Shown here: positions 1 through 12,809 of the stretch, piece after piece
How positions within the stretch are numbered: position 1 is the stretch's first letter
Layout of the letters: each line of letters begins with the position of its first letter
Assembly (NCBI RefSeq): GCF_000165425.1
Contig: NW_001798956.1
Coordinates: 373,373 to 437,372, forward strand
DNA length: 64,000 nt
Source of the DNA: Paramecium tetraurelia
Lineage: Eukaryota; Ciliophora; Oligohymenophorea; Peniculida; Parameciidae
Direction of reading: 5' to 3'
Notes under the pieces: generated by a model
Databases searched by the model: none
Told to the model about the DNA's origin: nothing
Seen by the model: the letters and a program-made list of their open reading frames with translations, nothing else
Position numbers and translations under genes: made by a program

Positions 1-282
1 AATAAAAATCAACTTAAATCCATCAATAAAAATCTCCAATTATAATGCATCACTCATGAAAAATTATTATCTAAATAGGAGAATGCATAGTCCTTTAAAT
101 GCTCTAATCCTTAAGGTAAAAAAGAAAGTATTGGCATTAATCTCTTAAATCAAGAATAATTGTATCAATTTTATTCTACATTTGAATAAATAACAGAGGA
201 TGAAGTTAAATAATTACCAAATGAATACAAATAACTTTTAAAATAGTTGGCACAATTTGTAAATAAAAAGCTACCTTAATGA
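1..282 (+). CDS. C-terminal part of an unknown protein (5' end outside window)
   Basis: Reading frame 1 is open from base 1 to a TGA at 280-282 when TAA and TAG are read as Gln. It gives about 93 residues rich in Gln, Asn, Lys and Leu, with a helical-looking end (LLKQLAQFVNKKLPQ). No domain is recognisable. The frame is full of TAA/TAG codons and ends at a single TGA, which is how a ciliate coding 3' end looks. Function is unknown because most of the gene lies upstream. Confidence 0.6.
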
Positions 283-1320
283 AATTTAGGATCTTCCTCA
301 AGATGAGAAGTTGTATTTACTGATAATATAAAATATGTAACTCTATAATTTGCAAATTTTAAGTATAGTAAATGAAAATAAAATCAATGTCATTTTTCTT
401 TGTTTTTGAAGTGAATTTAATTGATTAATTATTTGAAGACCTCAAACTTTTCGCTAGACTAACATTTATGCTTTATTAAAACATTCATATTTTAAGGAGA
501 TTCTTATTATATTTTCTATGTGTTTTCCTTATTTTCTTCAAATTCATTAGATTTTCCATTAATACACATTTTCTCCCCATATTTTCCATTGATCATAAAA
601 TACTTAAGATTATTTTTAGTACCAGATTTAGCTATTTCAGAGTTACTGTCTTTCTTTGAAGATTATCTAGTTTTTATTTTTTAGTTGTTTAAAATAAAAG
701 CTGAATTGAATTAAGGTAGAGTGTTTTGTTGATTTACAAGTGAGTTTCTTTAAAATGGTCTAACTTTTTAATTAGAATTTGAAACAATTGATTATTGAAG
801 TAGTTTGTTTAGTTAATTTACCATTTCATTAGAAGTCATATTTTTAAATTAATAAATTAATTTAAAATAAATCAAAATAGTTCATCTAAAAATCTCAATA
901 ATAAAGGATTGTGTTTTCCTAATAAGAAGTATTCCATAAAAAATATTTTCGCACCTACCTGAAAAATATTGATTTACTCGAATTAAAATATATATTAGAT
1001 AACTTCTATATTATAGGAATAAATAATCTTAATGTACTAAATTAATGGTCATATTGTTTGACTTACTTAGATGAGTAATCAAAAGTTACGAAGAATAAGA
1101 ATTAAATTAGATATCTTAGTTTTAAAACCAAAACAATATAATATTTGTTTTCCTTAACCAGTTTTCTATTTTATAATATTATGGCCTTATCTAATGAAAG
1201 ATAATAACAATGTTAAAATTTTCATATACATTTTAAATGTGCAGAATTGGATTTTTATAAGTGAATAATAAACTAATAATTATAAAATATTTATTTTTAT
1301 TCAAATATAATTAGCTGAGA
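283..1320. other. About 1 kb without a supportable gene
   Basis: This AT-rich stretch shows no frame that stays open with protein-like composition on either strand. The longest reverse-strand piece (about 33 codons around 520-595, with repeated ATGGAAAAT) is broken quickly by TGA. It is unusually long for an intergenic region here, so it may hold a fully decayed gene, but I cannot identify one. Confidence 0.5.
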
Positions 1321-3034
1321 ATGAGTTATCAACTATATCCTAAGCCTTTCTAATTTTGTAAAATAATTAAATATTTTAGATTACTATCCTCCTTACATTC
1401 ACTAACTTGGCCTTCCATTGATCAATCCTTATAATCTAAATAATTATCCTCAATAAATGAGCTCATTTTATTATTAACCCATCATAGGAAATTCATCAGA
1501 CAATTGTATTGTGATAGAAGATGATAATGTAAGTTAATAATTTAATATTATTTCTTAGATTTAACATCCACTGAACCCCAATCAATAATCAATAGTTTAA
1601 ACATAAACCAATAGAGAACAGACAACTCAATAAGAGTAGTTGATGATTCTAGAATAACCATTTAAGAAGTAGATATAATAAAGTGACAAATTAAATGAAA
1701 ATGAACCACACATTCGTATAAGTGTCTTCAAGCAGCATTCAAGCTAAATTGATGCTGAATATATCCTCTAATATGATAGGTAAGTTAATTAAATATCATT
1801 TAGAATCATGGGAAACGAATACAAAAAGGAAATAACAATAGGTAGAAGAAAATAATAAGATGACAAATCAGAGAATTGTGATATTTGTAATTGTTTCAAA
1901 TAATAACTCTAGATTTGCCTCATGGAGATAAGAATGTTGAAAAGCTTCACTGTAAATTGTTGACAGAAAAAGGATTTTCTTATTCAAATCTTCTAACAAA
2001 ATCAGTTCTTCTATTCTTCTCATTATTCAGATCAAGCAAACCAATTATAAAATTACCTTTTTCAATTAGAAAACATATCTATTCATTTATTAAGTAATAA
2101 TATTCATATTTTTAGAGAAAAGCCATAATTTTATTTAACAGATAATGCAACTAAGGTTGGAACATTTATGAAAATTAAAAAGGACAATCTAAAACTAATG
2201 TAACTACACAATACATATCTGATCGGGGCTGACACATATTTCCATGTTATGGAAATCAAATCAAAACCTTCATAGATCAAATAAAAAAGAAACAAAGATT
2301 TAAATTAGTTTTATAAATCTCTTGCAAAAGAACAAGTAAGAAAAGGTGCTAAGATTCATGGGCTAACATTATAGGAAAGCGAGTAATTCAATATAGTGCT
2401 AAATGAATTCAGAACAAATAATTAAAGACAAAGAACTTTACAAAAATTGAATCAATATGATAGACCCTATTTAAAATTTTCATTTAATAGTGCTTCTGTC
2501 AATTAAATTTAATCTCACATATTCATAGCAAATTATGATTAAGAGTCTGTTTTTAAAATTGGGAGATCCTAAGAATGTGATGTCATAGTTAATATCAATA
2601 CTGTCTCTAGGAGATAAGCATAAATAATATATAAAAATAATGAGTATTAATTTACATATATATATAAATTAGATGGTTCATCCATGATGGAGAAGGTATC
2701 AGAGAATCAGCAAATGGCACTTGGCAGTCATTGCAAAATTATTCCACGAGAAATCAAGATAAAAAAATATAGAGCAAACCCAGCCTAATTGAAGATTAAA
2801 TGGAAGTTAAAATAAGTGAGAATATTATTAAATTTGATTTTGTAAACTTTGGTGTTACTAAAAAGTAATTATTTACATTAATTTTAGACGAAAACTTAAT
2901 TAAGCATTAATACAGGACTTACTTTAGTGATTAAATTTATGTATCTAAAATCAATACAATTTTCTGTTAAATCAATTTTATCAAATATCCATTTATTGAA
3001 TCCAATATATAATTCATAGTATCATTGCATTTGA
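1321..3034 (+). CDS. Tandem FHA-domain protein
   Basis: About 529 residues after removing five introns (1358-1379, then about 1530-1559, 1780-1803, 1889-1914, 2093-2114; 22-30 nt each). FHA domains bind phosphothreonine. The first FHA shows an IGRR start, then DIYLPHGDKNVEKLHCKLL (the H of the S/HxxH-like loop kept) and, after an insert of about 40 unconserved residues, LTDNATKVGTFMKI. The second shows FKIGRSQECDVIVNINTVS, SRRQA and LDGSSM. There is no kinase or RING domain, so it is probably an adaptor. The 3' end is uncertain: the annotated frame ends at 3032-3034, but a different frame after an A7 run near 2761 gives a more protein-like tail (FDFVNFGVTKKQLFTLIL, MSP-like) running past 3034. 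Either the gene carries a one-base frameshift or the tail belongs to a decayed exon. The FHA identity is confident; the end is not. Confidence 0.8.
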
Positions 3035-3104
3035 AATAAAATCATCTTGAGATTAAAATATACCTAGCGATTATATATAAGATATATGTAAAATTATATA
3101 TAAA

Positions 3105-5016
<1,912 letters not shown>

Positions 5017-5162
5017 TTACAATAATAATTTCAATTCAATCAATAAATTAATTTATAATCACGAAACCAGATTCTGTAAAGTAACAACATTTGCTTTTAT
5101 TTTTGACAATAATATCAATATTTTAGATGAGCACTATAAAATATATTTTAATATTAAATTTA

Positions 5163-6137
5163 ATGTAATTTTAGAAGCAGTTACTAAAGTAATTATTACT
5201 ATCTATTTCCAATTTAGAAATACTCTCGAAGAACAACAGCAATTCAGATAATAGTAACAGTTTGATCAAAAAAGGAGAGCAATAGAATAGGAGTAATAAT
5301 TGCTGCAAGAATCAGCAAAGGCTTTGGAGCATGATGAACTCCAGCGAAAATAAATATAAAGGATAAAATAAAGAGAATTAAGTGAAGCCTACGAATAAAG
5401 CATAAACTAAAAAAAATAAAATCAAAACATCATCAAATAAAAATAAATTTAAGATGAATACAACCTTGTTTCACAGGCCTAACAATATTAGGAAATGCAG
5501 AAATAATAGAAAATGCTCTAATAATATTAAATGAAATAGATAGCCTAAGCTTCTATGGATGATAAAATGAGAAAAATTATGTAATAAAAAGAGTAGTAAG
5601 AATAAGAAAAAATTAAGGAATAATTAAATTAAAGAGATGAAGAAAATAGAATATCAGAGAAGCAGAAGTAATATAGAGATGTAATTCTTAAAATTTAATG
5701 TAGTATTATAGACAAGTAGCAGAACATTAGGATAGAATGCAAAAAAACTTTGCAGAAAAGATTGGCAGTGATAAATAATTCTAAATTGATAACATGATTA
5801 ATAGAGGAATTGAAAATGTATAATACAAAGAAGATATGGAAGCCCAGTAAAAAAAACAAAGTTAAATATATAATAAATAAATGATGAGAGATTCATTACA
5901 AAAACAAATCTTTGAAAAAGAGCAAAGCACTAAAAATTAGAATGGTTCTCAAATTATGAGCAATGGGGTATTCATTTTATATTAAATATTTAGTTTAGAA
6001 GCACTGAAAACAATTAAATTGATCCTTCAGTACACAACCCTCTCTTGAATCCGATACCAGGATACAATCAAAATCCGTATTTAAATTAAAGAAGTTAGTT
6101 AGGCACCTATGGCAATCAAGTACTTAAGATGTATTGA
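5163..6137 (+). CDS. Gln-rich coiled-coil protein, unknown
   Basis: 298 residues after removing introns at 5189-5217, about 5678-5700 and about 5971-5996. Nearly all of it is charged, Gln-rich helix (EEQQQF, MRKIMQQKEQQ, QKQIFEKEQS), ending in a short Pro/Asn tail (HNPLLNPIPGYNQNPY). No known family is recognised; similar proteins are common in ciliary and basal-body structures, but that is inference. I chose the ATG at 5163 because splicing from it joins straight into the coiled coil. The gene is divergent from the CDPK, with about 150 nt between the start codons, and convergent with the p24 gene, with 18 nt between the stops. Confidence 0.75.
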
Positions 6138-6155
6138 ATTATTTTATAAATACAA

Positions 6156-6804
6156 TCAATAATATATTTTTTATGCAAAAAATTTCCTTAAAGAGTAAAT
6201 TTGAAATACTCCTGCACCAATTATGACAACTATTTGAATTAAGGTGGCATTGAACACATTATCATTAATTTTAATATTTTCTATGCTTAATTTATCTTCG
6301 TTTTCTCTGTTCATTAATTATAGTTTAATAAAATCATCCTCTTATTTTTGGAGTGATTTAATTTTTTGCTTCAATCCTGTAATCTTAAAGTAATACTCTA
6401 ATAAATACTTGACTCTCTTTTGCAGCAGATTAGAATTCTTAATTCTCTCCTTGCTTTATTCTTAAGAAATATAATGGCTATTTTTTATCTCCAAACCAAC
6501 CTTTAGTATTTGACATTTTCAAACAAACTTGGAATCTTCCTTATTTTTTTGTTGTAAATGTAAATTTGCCTTCTTCACTATTAGTCATTTTTGTTAAAAT
6601 CACTTAATTATCTGGATCAAGAACACTCAATTCAACTCCTCCTCCATTAGGTTAAACTTTATCCAGTAATTAATGGGCACCAATTACAACTGTGTTTGCA
6701 GTATATTCATCTAAAAAGCACCTTTACTTTCCTTCTGTGAGATAAAATGTGAGAGCATTACTGCACGTGGCAAAAATAACTAGAATATAAAAATATTTTT
6801 GCAT
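6156..6804 (-). CDS. p24/emp24 family cargo protein (GOLD domain)
   Basis: About 209 residues, the usual p24 length. A signal peptide (MQKYFYILVIFATCSNA) leads into a GOLD domain with the two expected Cys residues (QRCFLDE and FQVCLKM), a helical lumenal linker (LKQKIKSLQKQEDDF), one membrane helix (LIQIVVIIGAGVFQIY) and a short cytosolic tail SLRKFFAQKIYY with the FF motif that binds COPII/COPI coats. Family role: p24 proteins cycle between ER and Golgi and help package cargo. One intron of length 1 mod 3 is needed near 6490; the best fit is 19 nt with an atypical GTTTGG donor. Convergent with the coiled-coil gene. Confidence 0.88.
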
Positions 6805-6864
6805 TAAAAATATTAATGAAAATTAGTATTCAAAAACGATAATCAAAATTTAGAATCGTGTTTT

Positions 6865-7156
6865 ATGTCAAATCTCTATAATCAAATGTTAGATATTGAA
6901 TTGTAAAATGGTAATATATATACTTTAGTATTCAATTTAAGCTCTATTCTTAACCTTCTATCAGTTTATTAGAGATCTAGATTAAGACAATAATAAGTTT
7001 GGTTAATATATCGATGACAATTAAGATAAATCAAAGAGATTAAATTTGCGAAAATCAAATATTATTTTGTTTTTAATACCAAAAACTGAAATCAATTAAT
7101 ACTTATCTATTAGTTTGTCTATAACTCCTAAAATTAAGAGAAATCATTTAGCATGA
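6865..7156 (+). CDS. Possible small gene (weak)
   Basis: A start at 6865 and a TGA at 7154-7156 can be joined into about 84 residues only by assuming a 37-nt intron (GTATTC...ATCAG), longer than any other here. The product would contain DLDQDNNKFGQYIDD, faintly like an EF-hand loop. Composition is low-complexity and no family is recognised. It may be a relic or chance; I list it because the 575-nt gap between p24 and Cwc2 otherwise holds nothing. Confidence 0.2.
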
Positions 7157-7379
7157 TTTCCAATTTAATTTGATTGATAGTTTTTCAAAAGAATTTTAGT
7201 TTAATAGATCTATTTTCAAAATTTAACAAACTTATCTTCATATTTAATTAAGATCAACTAGTATCCTTATTGTGAACATTAAAATGAGATACCCTTTGAT
7301 AACCTGAAAGTAGAGGAGTAAGTTAATGAATATAAAATATGATACAAAATAATAAAATATTTATATATATTATAAATTA

Positions 7380-9081
7380 ATGGCTGATTAAGAAGATTAA
7401 TAAAAAGTACAGTAATAAGAAGAGGAAGAAAATGTCGATTAATATTCATATTCAGAAGGAGATCAATACGAATCAGATTCTGATAATCTCAAATTTGATA
7501 TAGCAAAACCAGAGAAGAATCCTTTTAGACCAATAGGAATAGATTTTCAAAAAATTTAATAAATAGCACATTTAGCTCCAAATTCAAAAGAGATTTAATA
7601 AGAGGAAGAGAATCGAAAGAAGATCGAGGCTTATCAATTGTATTAATAAAAAGTCTAGGATGCAGAGCAGAATTAAAAGGAGTTAGAAAAATAGATAGAA
7701 GAAAAATTAAATTAACAAAAGGATGAGGAACTTTAAAATTTACAAAAATAACCAATAGAATTATAAATTAATAAAGGAGGATAACTTGTAAATGCAGATG
7801 AGATCTAGAAAATAATATATCCTTGGTAAGTATTATTTGATGATACATGGAAAAAGAATTATTATTATAATCCTGTAACAAAAGAAAGTGTTTGGGAGCT
7901 GCCATTAGACATAGTATAGAAATTGTCAGATTATAGAAGATAATTTGAGCATAGATTGTATGATTATTAGGAGAGGAACTTTTTTAAGTTTTTGCCAAAA
8001 TAATACGTAGCAAGATAAAGAGAGTAGTTATTTTAGAAAAGATAGAAAGTGATGTTAAGACCAGCTAGAAAGTAGGTTGAAGAATCATTGGCAACAAAAT
8101 TCGGATATAAACAAGGAGATGAGGAATACAATACATGGTTTGATAGATTTTTGAGTGATGGAAACAAATATAAAGAGAAAGACCCAGCATTGACTAGAAT
8201 GCACCCTGATATTGACAGTGGTTACACCAAAGCAGACTTATATGAGAAATTTAGTACTTACTTTTGTATTTTTTTTGCTCGTGGTTGTTGTGCTGAAGGT
8301 GTTAACTGTAGGTATTATCACAGAATTCCAACAATGGATGAATGCGAACAAATAGATAACAGTAAAGATGTCTTTGGTAGAACTAGATTTGCTAATCACA
8401 GAGAGGATATGAAAGGGTAAAAATTTATTATCTATGACATATTATAGTATAGGTTGTTTCACCAGTGACACCAGAGCTATATATATTACTCATTATAAAA
8501 TGCCTAAGGCTGATACTAGTACTCAAGCATTAGCCTTAATGTATGATACTTTATGGAGACATTTCAGCCCTTTGGGAGACATCGATGATTTAAATGTTAT
8601 ACCTGCCAAGGGTGTCTCATTTATAAGGTATTTTAATAGATATATTATTAACGTAGATATAAGCATAGATGCTAAGCTGAATTCGCTAAAGAAGCCATGG
8701 ATTCACAAGCCTTGGATTAACAAGAGTGTATAATGTGCAAATGGGCTTACGAAGATCCAAATCCCAAGGCCATGTCTAGAGAATTCGAGGAGGAGAAACT
8801 TAAATTAGTTAATGCTGTTAAAGATAAAGAGAAGTAATTCCTGATTTGGATTTATTAGAAAAGAATAGCAAAATAATTCACAGTTTAGATAGAAAATTGA
8901 GGGCTAATAAATTCGAGAAAGATCCTAAGATGATAGGAAAGGCAAAAGAGGAGGAGACAGAGGAGGTAAAGGAGGTGATAGAGGAAATAGAGGAGGTGAT
9001 AGAGGAAATAGAAGAGGTGGGCCTCGTGGTAGAGGAGATAATAGAGGAAGGGGTGGTAGTCGATTATTTGATGATGATTGA
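7380..9081 (+). CDS. CWC2: Pre-mRNA splicing factor Cwc2 homologue with N-terminal WW domain
   Basis: 538 residues after removing introns 8417-8447, 8628-8656 and 8834-8858. Order: acidic N-terminus; a WW domain near residues 148-175 (W, then NYYYNPVTKESVWELP); the Torus/CCCH module near 285-330, with a C-x7-C-x5-C-x3-H finger (CIFFARG...CRYYH) and the family signature FGRTRFANHREDMKGIG; an RRM with RNP-like GVSFIRYKHR and the typical CKWAYEDPNP; and an RGG tail near 490-535 built of GGDRGN repeats. Cwc2 contacts U6 snRNA and the 5' splice site as a Prp19-associated factor. The splice sites restore both the Torus/RRM junction and RNP1. A WW domain fused to Cwc2 is not in the yeast protein. 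CWC15, of the same complex, lies 1.7 kb downstream. Confidence 0.93.
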
Positions 9082-9120
9082 TAATTTACATCATTTTATA
9101 TTACATAATTATTTTATAAT

Positions 9121-9728
9121 ATGGGAAGTGCTTAATGTTGTAAAAAAAATGTTTAGGATGAGGGTGTCTAAGAATTGGTTATCCTTGAAGATCCGAATTA
9201 ATAGACTGCAAAATTATCAGAGTACCAAAATTTAATTAATTTCTGCTTAGTCTTTAGTAAGAAAAACATAGCTACAAAAAAACTGAAGAGTGTGGAACTC
9301 CTGCTTTTCCGGAACTTCGATCTCAATAGAGTAAAAGATCAGAACAATGTTAATCCTTAAAAGAAATTTAATTTGTTGGATAAGTGGACAGAGATGAACA
9401 AATTCTAAAATCAACTTGCACTTTAGGCAGAAAAAAATAAAAAAATGATTCTCCAATAGTTGCATTTGAAGCTAAAAACTCTTTAAAATCTTTTGATTCT
9501 AATCGGCTTAAAAAATTACAATCTGTTCCCGAGAAATAGTTGAATCTGAAAAATATATCATCACCTAGAGATGAAGATTCATTTATGTAGGATAGTTAAA
9601 GATGTGGGTAACCTGATGAAAAATCTGCCAAAAGTATTTTAAAATAGGAGATGAAGTATAGTAGATTTAGAAATTAGTAAAATTAGGGCGATAGCACTTT
9701 TAGAAAGGTGTAATTTAATTTGGAATGA
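9121..9728 (+). CDS. Small N-acylated protein, unknown
   Basis: 192 residues after removing intron 9222-9250. It begins MGSAQCCKK, a likely N-myristoyl glycine with two adjacent Cys for palmitoylation, so it is probably membrane-bound. The rest is hydrophilic and Ser/Lys/Gln-rich, with no domain. It ends FRKVQFNLE, where KVQF could be a weak RVxF-type phosphatase-docking motif. It starts only 39 nt after the Cwc2 stop and stops 56 nt before the next start. Function is unknown; similar acylated proteins sit elsewhere in this window. Confidence 0.7.
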
Positions 9729-9784
9729 TTATAGTATATTATTTTATAGTTTTTGTATTTCTTAATCATAAATTAATTTATATA

Positions 9785-10712
9785 ATGAGTGGTGGTTTAA
9801 CCTACTTCAAGGAAGATTTTCCTGTCTATTCTGATTTGATATCGACTATTAATGATCAATTGCAATCTATTGATAATCTGCATGTTATCACATGTACAAC
9901 TGAAAATAAAAACAACATTGCTTAATATTTAAGAGCGAAAAATGCTACAATGGCTAAATACTTGATTCATTTAAATATGTACCTATTACATAAACTCAAT
10001 TATGGAAATCTAGAGGAGTTTCCTGTTGATTAGTTAATAGAAGATAAAATTTTAATACAGAAAATAATTCAAGCTTAAAAAAAATTATAATATTCCATTG
10101 ATAAATTATCAAAGTATTAAGAAACTTAGATAAATGAGGACGATTAAGTTGTGGATTAAGTTGAAAAATTAACTTTAAAACCTAGAATAGAGAATCTTCA
10201 TAAAGATGAAACTAATGATAAAATCAATAATCCAAATTAAAAGTATGTGCCACCAAAACTTGCAGCCACACTTTCAAAAAGTGATTTAAATAAGTAAAAG
10301 CAAGAGAGAAGGGAGGAACTTAGAAAAACACAACGAAAAGCTAATTTAATTAAGAGTATTTTGGATGAATAAGAAGTATCAATATATGCTATCAATTAAT
10401 TAGACTGATAAACCAAAAGAAATGACAGAAAGAGACTTATAATAATTATATTATGGAAGGGCTGAAGATGAAAAGTAAATGGAAAAGAGAAAATATGAAG
10501 AAGATCATATGACAAGATTGCCAACGACAAGGGATGAGAAACGAAGGGAAAGAATTGCTGAAAGAAAAGCCAATGTGACAAGACTGGATGACTTCTAAGA
10601 ATTTGAGACCATAAATAAAGTGCTCAATAAAGGAACAAAGAAGATAAAGAAACCACAAGGATCCAAACTTAAAGGAAGCATGAAAAAAATTGTAAAAAGA
10701 AAAAGAAGATGA
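9785..10712 (+). CDS. Neuroguidin/Lcp5 homologue (Sas10/Utp3 family)
   Basis: 299 residues after removing intron 10376-10403. The N-terminal half is the helical Sas10/C1D-type domain (about residues 20-110). The middle has the family's KYVPPKLAAT motif, and the C-terminal part has EEDHMTRLPTTRDEKRRER, typical of Lcp5/neuroguidin, followed by a very basic tail (KKIKKPQGSK, VKRKRR). In yeast Lcp5 acts in the small-subunit processome on 18S rRNA maturation in the nucleolus, and the basic tail fits that. It lies between two splicing genes, but no operon is implied. Confidence 0.88.
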
Positions 10713-10744
10713 ATTATTGTTTATTATTTTAATTATATTTTTTC

Positions 10745-11612
10745 ATGACTACAGCACATAGGCCAACATACAGACCTGCTATAGGTGGTAGTGAATAAGG
10801 GGGAAATAAAATGCTTGTTCATTCAAGATCCTATCATTCAAAAGACTTGCCTGCTTATTTGATATTGAAAATGAGGAAACCTGGATAGGGTACATAGGAA
10901 GAATTGGAATAGAAGGATTTTAAGATGGACTTATTAAAAAGAGAGGAAGAAGGAAAAAGATAAAGGGAGTTAAAGGCTTTGGGAGTCTCTGAAACTTCAT
11001 TAGCCATAGAAGCAACATAAAAAAGTAGAAACTTTTTTAAATTATTAATTAGATTAAAATAAAGATGTTCAAGAACCCCAAATATTGAAAAAGACTAAAG
11101 TGGAAGAAAAGGAAATTTATCCTTAGGATGCTGATGATAAGGAATTTATTAAATCTTCAGATGATGAAGAAGAAAATGTATAAAAACCTGAAAAACCTAC
11201 TGTGTAATAATAAGAATTGAAAATCGAAGAAGATTCATCATCCTCCTCTAGCGATGAAGAAGATGATGATGAATTATTAATGAGAGAGTATCAAAAAATT
11301 AAAGAACAAAGGGAGATTGAAGAAAAAAAAAAAGTAATAAAAATAGATTTATATTATAGATTTTAGAGAAGTAAGAGTATTTGGAAAAGAATAGAGAAGA
11401 AGAGATTATTAAAGGAAACCCTTTGTTAGTTAGTGAGGATTATTCTCTTAAGAAAAAGTATATTTTCATAAATTATCCATTTTAGATGGTATGAAGATAC
11501 TATCTTCAAAAATCAATCGAGACTTGAAGTAAAAGAAAAATAAAGATTTATTAATGATGCTGTTAGAAGTGATTTTCATAGGAAATTCTTAAATAGATAT
11601 ATCTAAATGTGA
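10745..11612 (+). CDS. CWC15: Pre-mRNA splicing factor Cwc15
   Basis: 261 residues after removing introns 11025-11052, 11334-11359 and 11458-11485. It has both conserved ends of the family: MTTAHRPTYRPAIGG with QGG, and the C-terminal WYEDTIFKNQ followed by RFINDAVRSDFHRKFLNRYI. The middle is acidic and Ser-rich (EEDSSSSSSDEEDDDE). Cwc15 is a small, mostly disordered component of the Prp19-related complex in the active spliceosome. The splice sites are confirmed because the last intron splits the invariant W of the C-terminal block. It follows the Lcp5 stop by 32 nt. Confidence 0.95.
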
Positions 11613-11646
11613 TTATTTATTTATTCTAAATTAATTATAAATTAAT

Positions 11647-12478
11647 ATGAGTACAAGAGAGCAAAAGTCATTTAATATGAATAATTAGCAAAAGCTAGCT
11701 ATGTAACCGTTATGAAAGCATGAGTTGTATTGATTAACCAAATAAACAATTGAATTCTCGTTTTTAGATTTCTATATTTAGCTTAAGTTATATTTTGGAA
11801 ACATAATAATTTTAATCAACAATTGATATTACTTTATCAGATGGAGATATTTAAAAGGTAGTAAGAAATAAGATACAATTCGAATCATTAAACATGGTTA
11901 AAAATATATTGATATTATTGCAATAATAATGGAAGGTAATGATGAAATTAATACCAAAAGAAAAAGAGAAAATTATCAAGATGAAATATTAGATAACTTC
12001 AAAATAAATTAGTAGAAAAAAAAGCAAATTAGAGAGAAAGATTATCAAGAAAATGATGAAGAAATTATTACAAACATAAATTTATATATAAGAAGGATAG
12101 CAGAATAGTAGAATGTCTACACAAATATAAAAATTAAAGAAATGGAAGATTTGTTAATTTTTTAAGTGTTAACAACAGTATATTTAAGTTTATTTTATAT
12201 AATAAATATGATATTCAGAACTTAAACCAAATTTATGAGAGCATCTTAATAAAGGTATAAATTTATTTAATTTATAGGAAATGGGCTAAAATTCAATTTT
12301 AGTACAATAAATTAATTCTCAAATAGCATTTATATTAGATGACCTCAAAGGTAAAGATGTAACTGTATTATATCGAATTATTGATATTTACTGCTCAAAA
12401 TATATTTTTAGATGTTTAGTTTTCATAATTAAATATACCAAATTTTATTAATTTTTTAATAATTAAAATGAAGTTTGA
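11647..12478 (+). pseudogene. RPA1 N-terminal-like OB-fold relic
   Basis: Protein-like pieces lie on the plus strand but in changing frames. One gives IDITLSDGD; another, one base off, gives DTIRIIKHGQKYIDIIAIIM; a third, after a likely 23-nt intron, gives NLNQIYESILIK and, after intron 12255-12277, FILDDLKGKDVTVLYRIID. LSDG followed by an IRI...I strand pattern resembles the RPA70 N-terminal OB fold. No intron can bridge the first shift. The last frame ends at 12476-12478, overlapping the next start. Most likely a decaying whole-genome-duplication copy; a single-base assembly error is the alternative. Confidence 0.4.
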
Positions 12479-12761
12479 AGAAATCATTAGAAAATATGTC
12501 AGTCCAATCAAAAGATTCGATCATGTTCTTCCAAATAATTATTCAGCCTAAGATATATATAATTACTATGAAGAATTGGTAATTCATTTAGTGAAATAGG
12601 CTAAATTTAATGAAATTGAATCATTTACAAAAATCAGATTTACAAGAAAGTTTGCAGAAGTTGCATAAACATAAGACCAAATGGATTGGTTGAATGATAG
12701 AGCCAAGGAGATTTCTAATGTGGCCATGAGTTTGTTCAAACTTAGATTTCCTTAATTATGA
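12468..12761 (+). CDS. Small protein of 97 residues, unknown
   Basis: An uninterrupted frame from ATG at 12468 to TGA at 12759-12761. The product is helical and mixed-charge, with no signal peptide, membrane segment or known domain (MKFEEIIRKYVSPIKRF at the start, SLFKLRFPQL at the end). Codon use matches the neighbouring intact genes, and it is clean while DNA on both sides is decayed, which argues it is real. Its start overlaps the end of the relic upstream by 11 nt. Confidence 0.6.
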
Positions 12762-12809
12762 GAAATAGAAGATATTAAAAAATAAAAACAATATATTTCT
12801 TAAATTGAG

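Noticed and set aside
283-1320. Hidden reverse-strand gene in the first gap
   Set aside because: Only about 33 codons are open before TGA, and composition matches non-coding neighbours.
8930-9060. Tandem GGAGGTGATAGAGGAAAT-type repeat as a minisatellite
   Set aside because: It encodes the RGG tail of the Cwc2 homologue in frame, so it is coding, not a free repeat.
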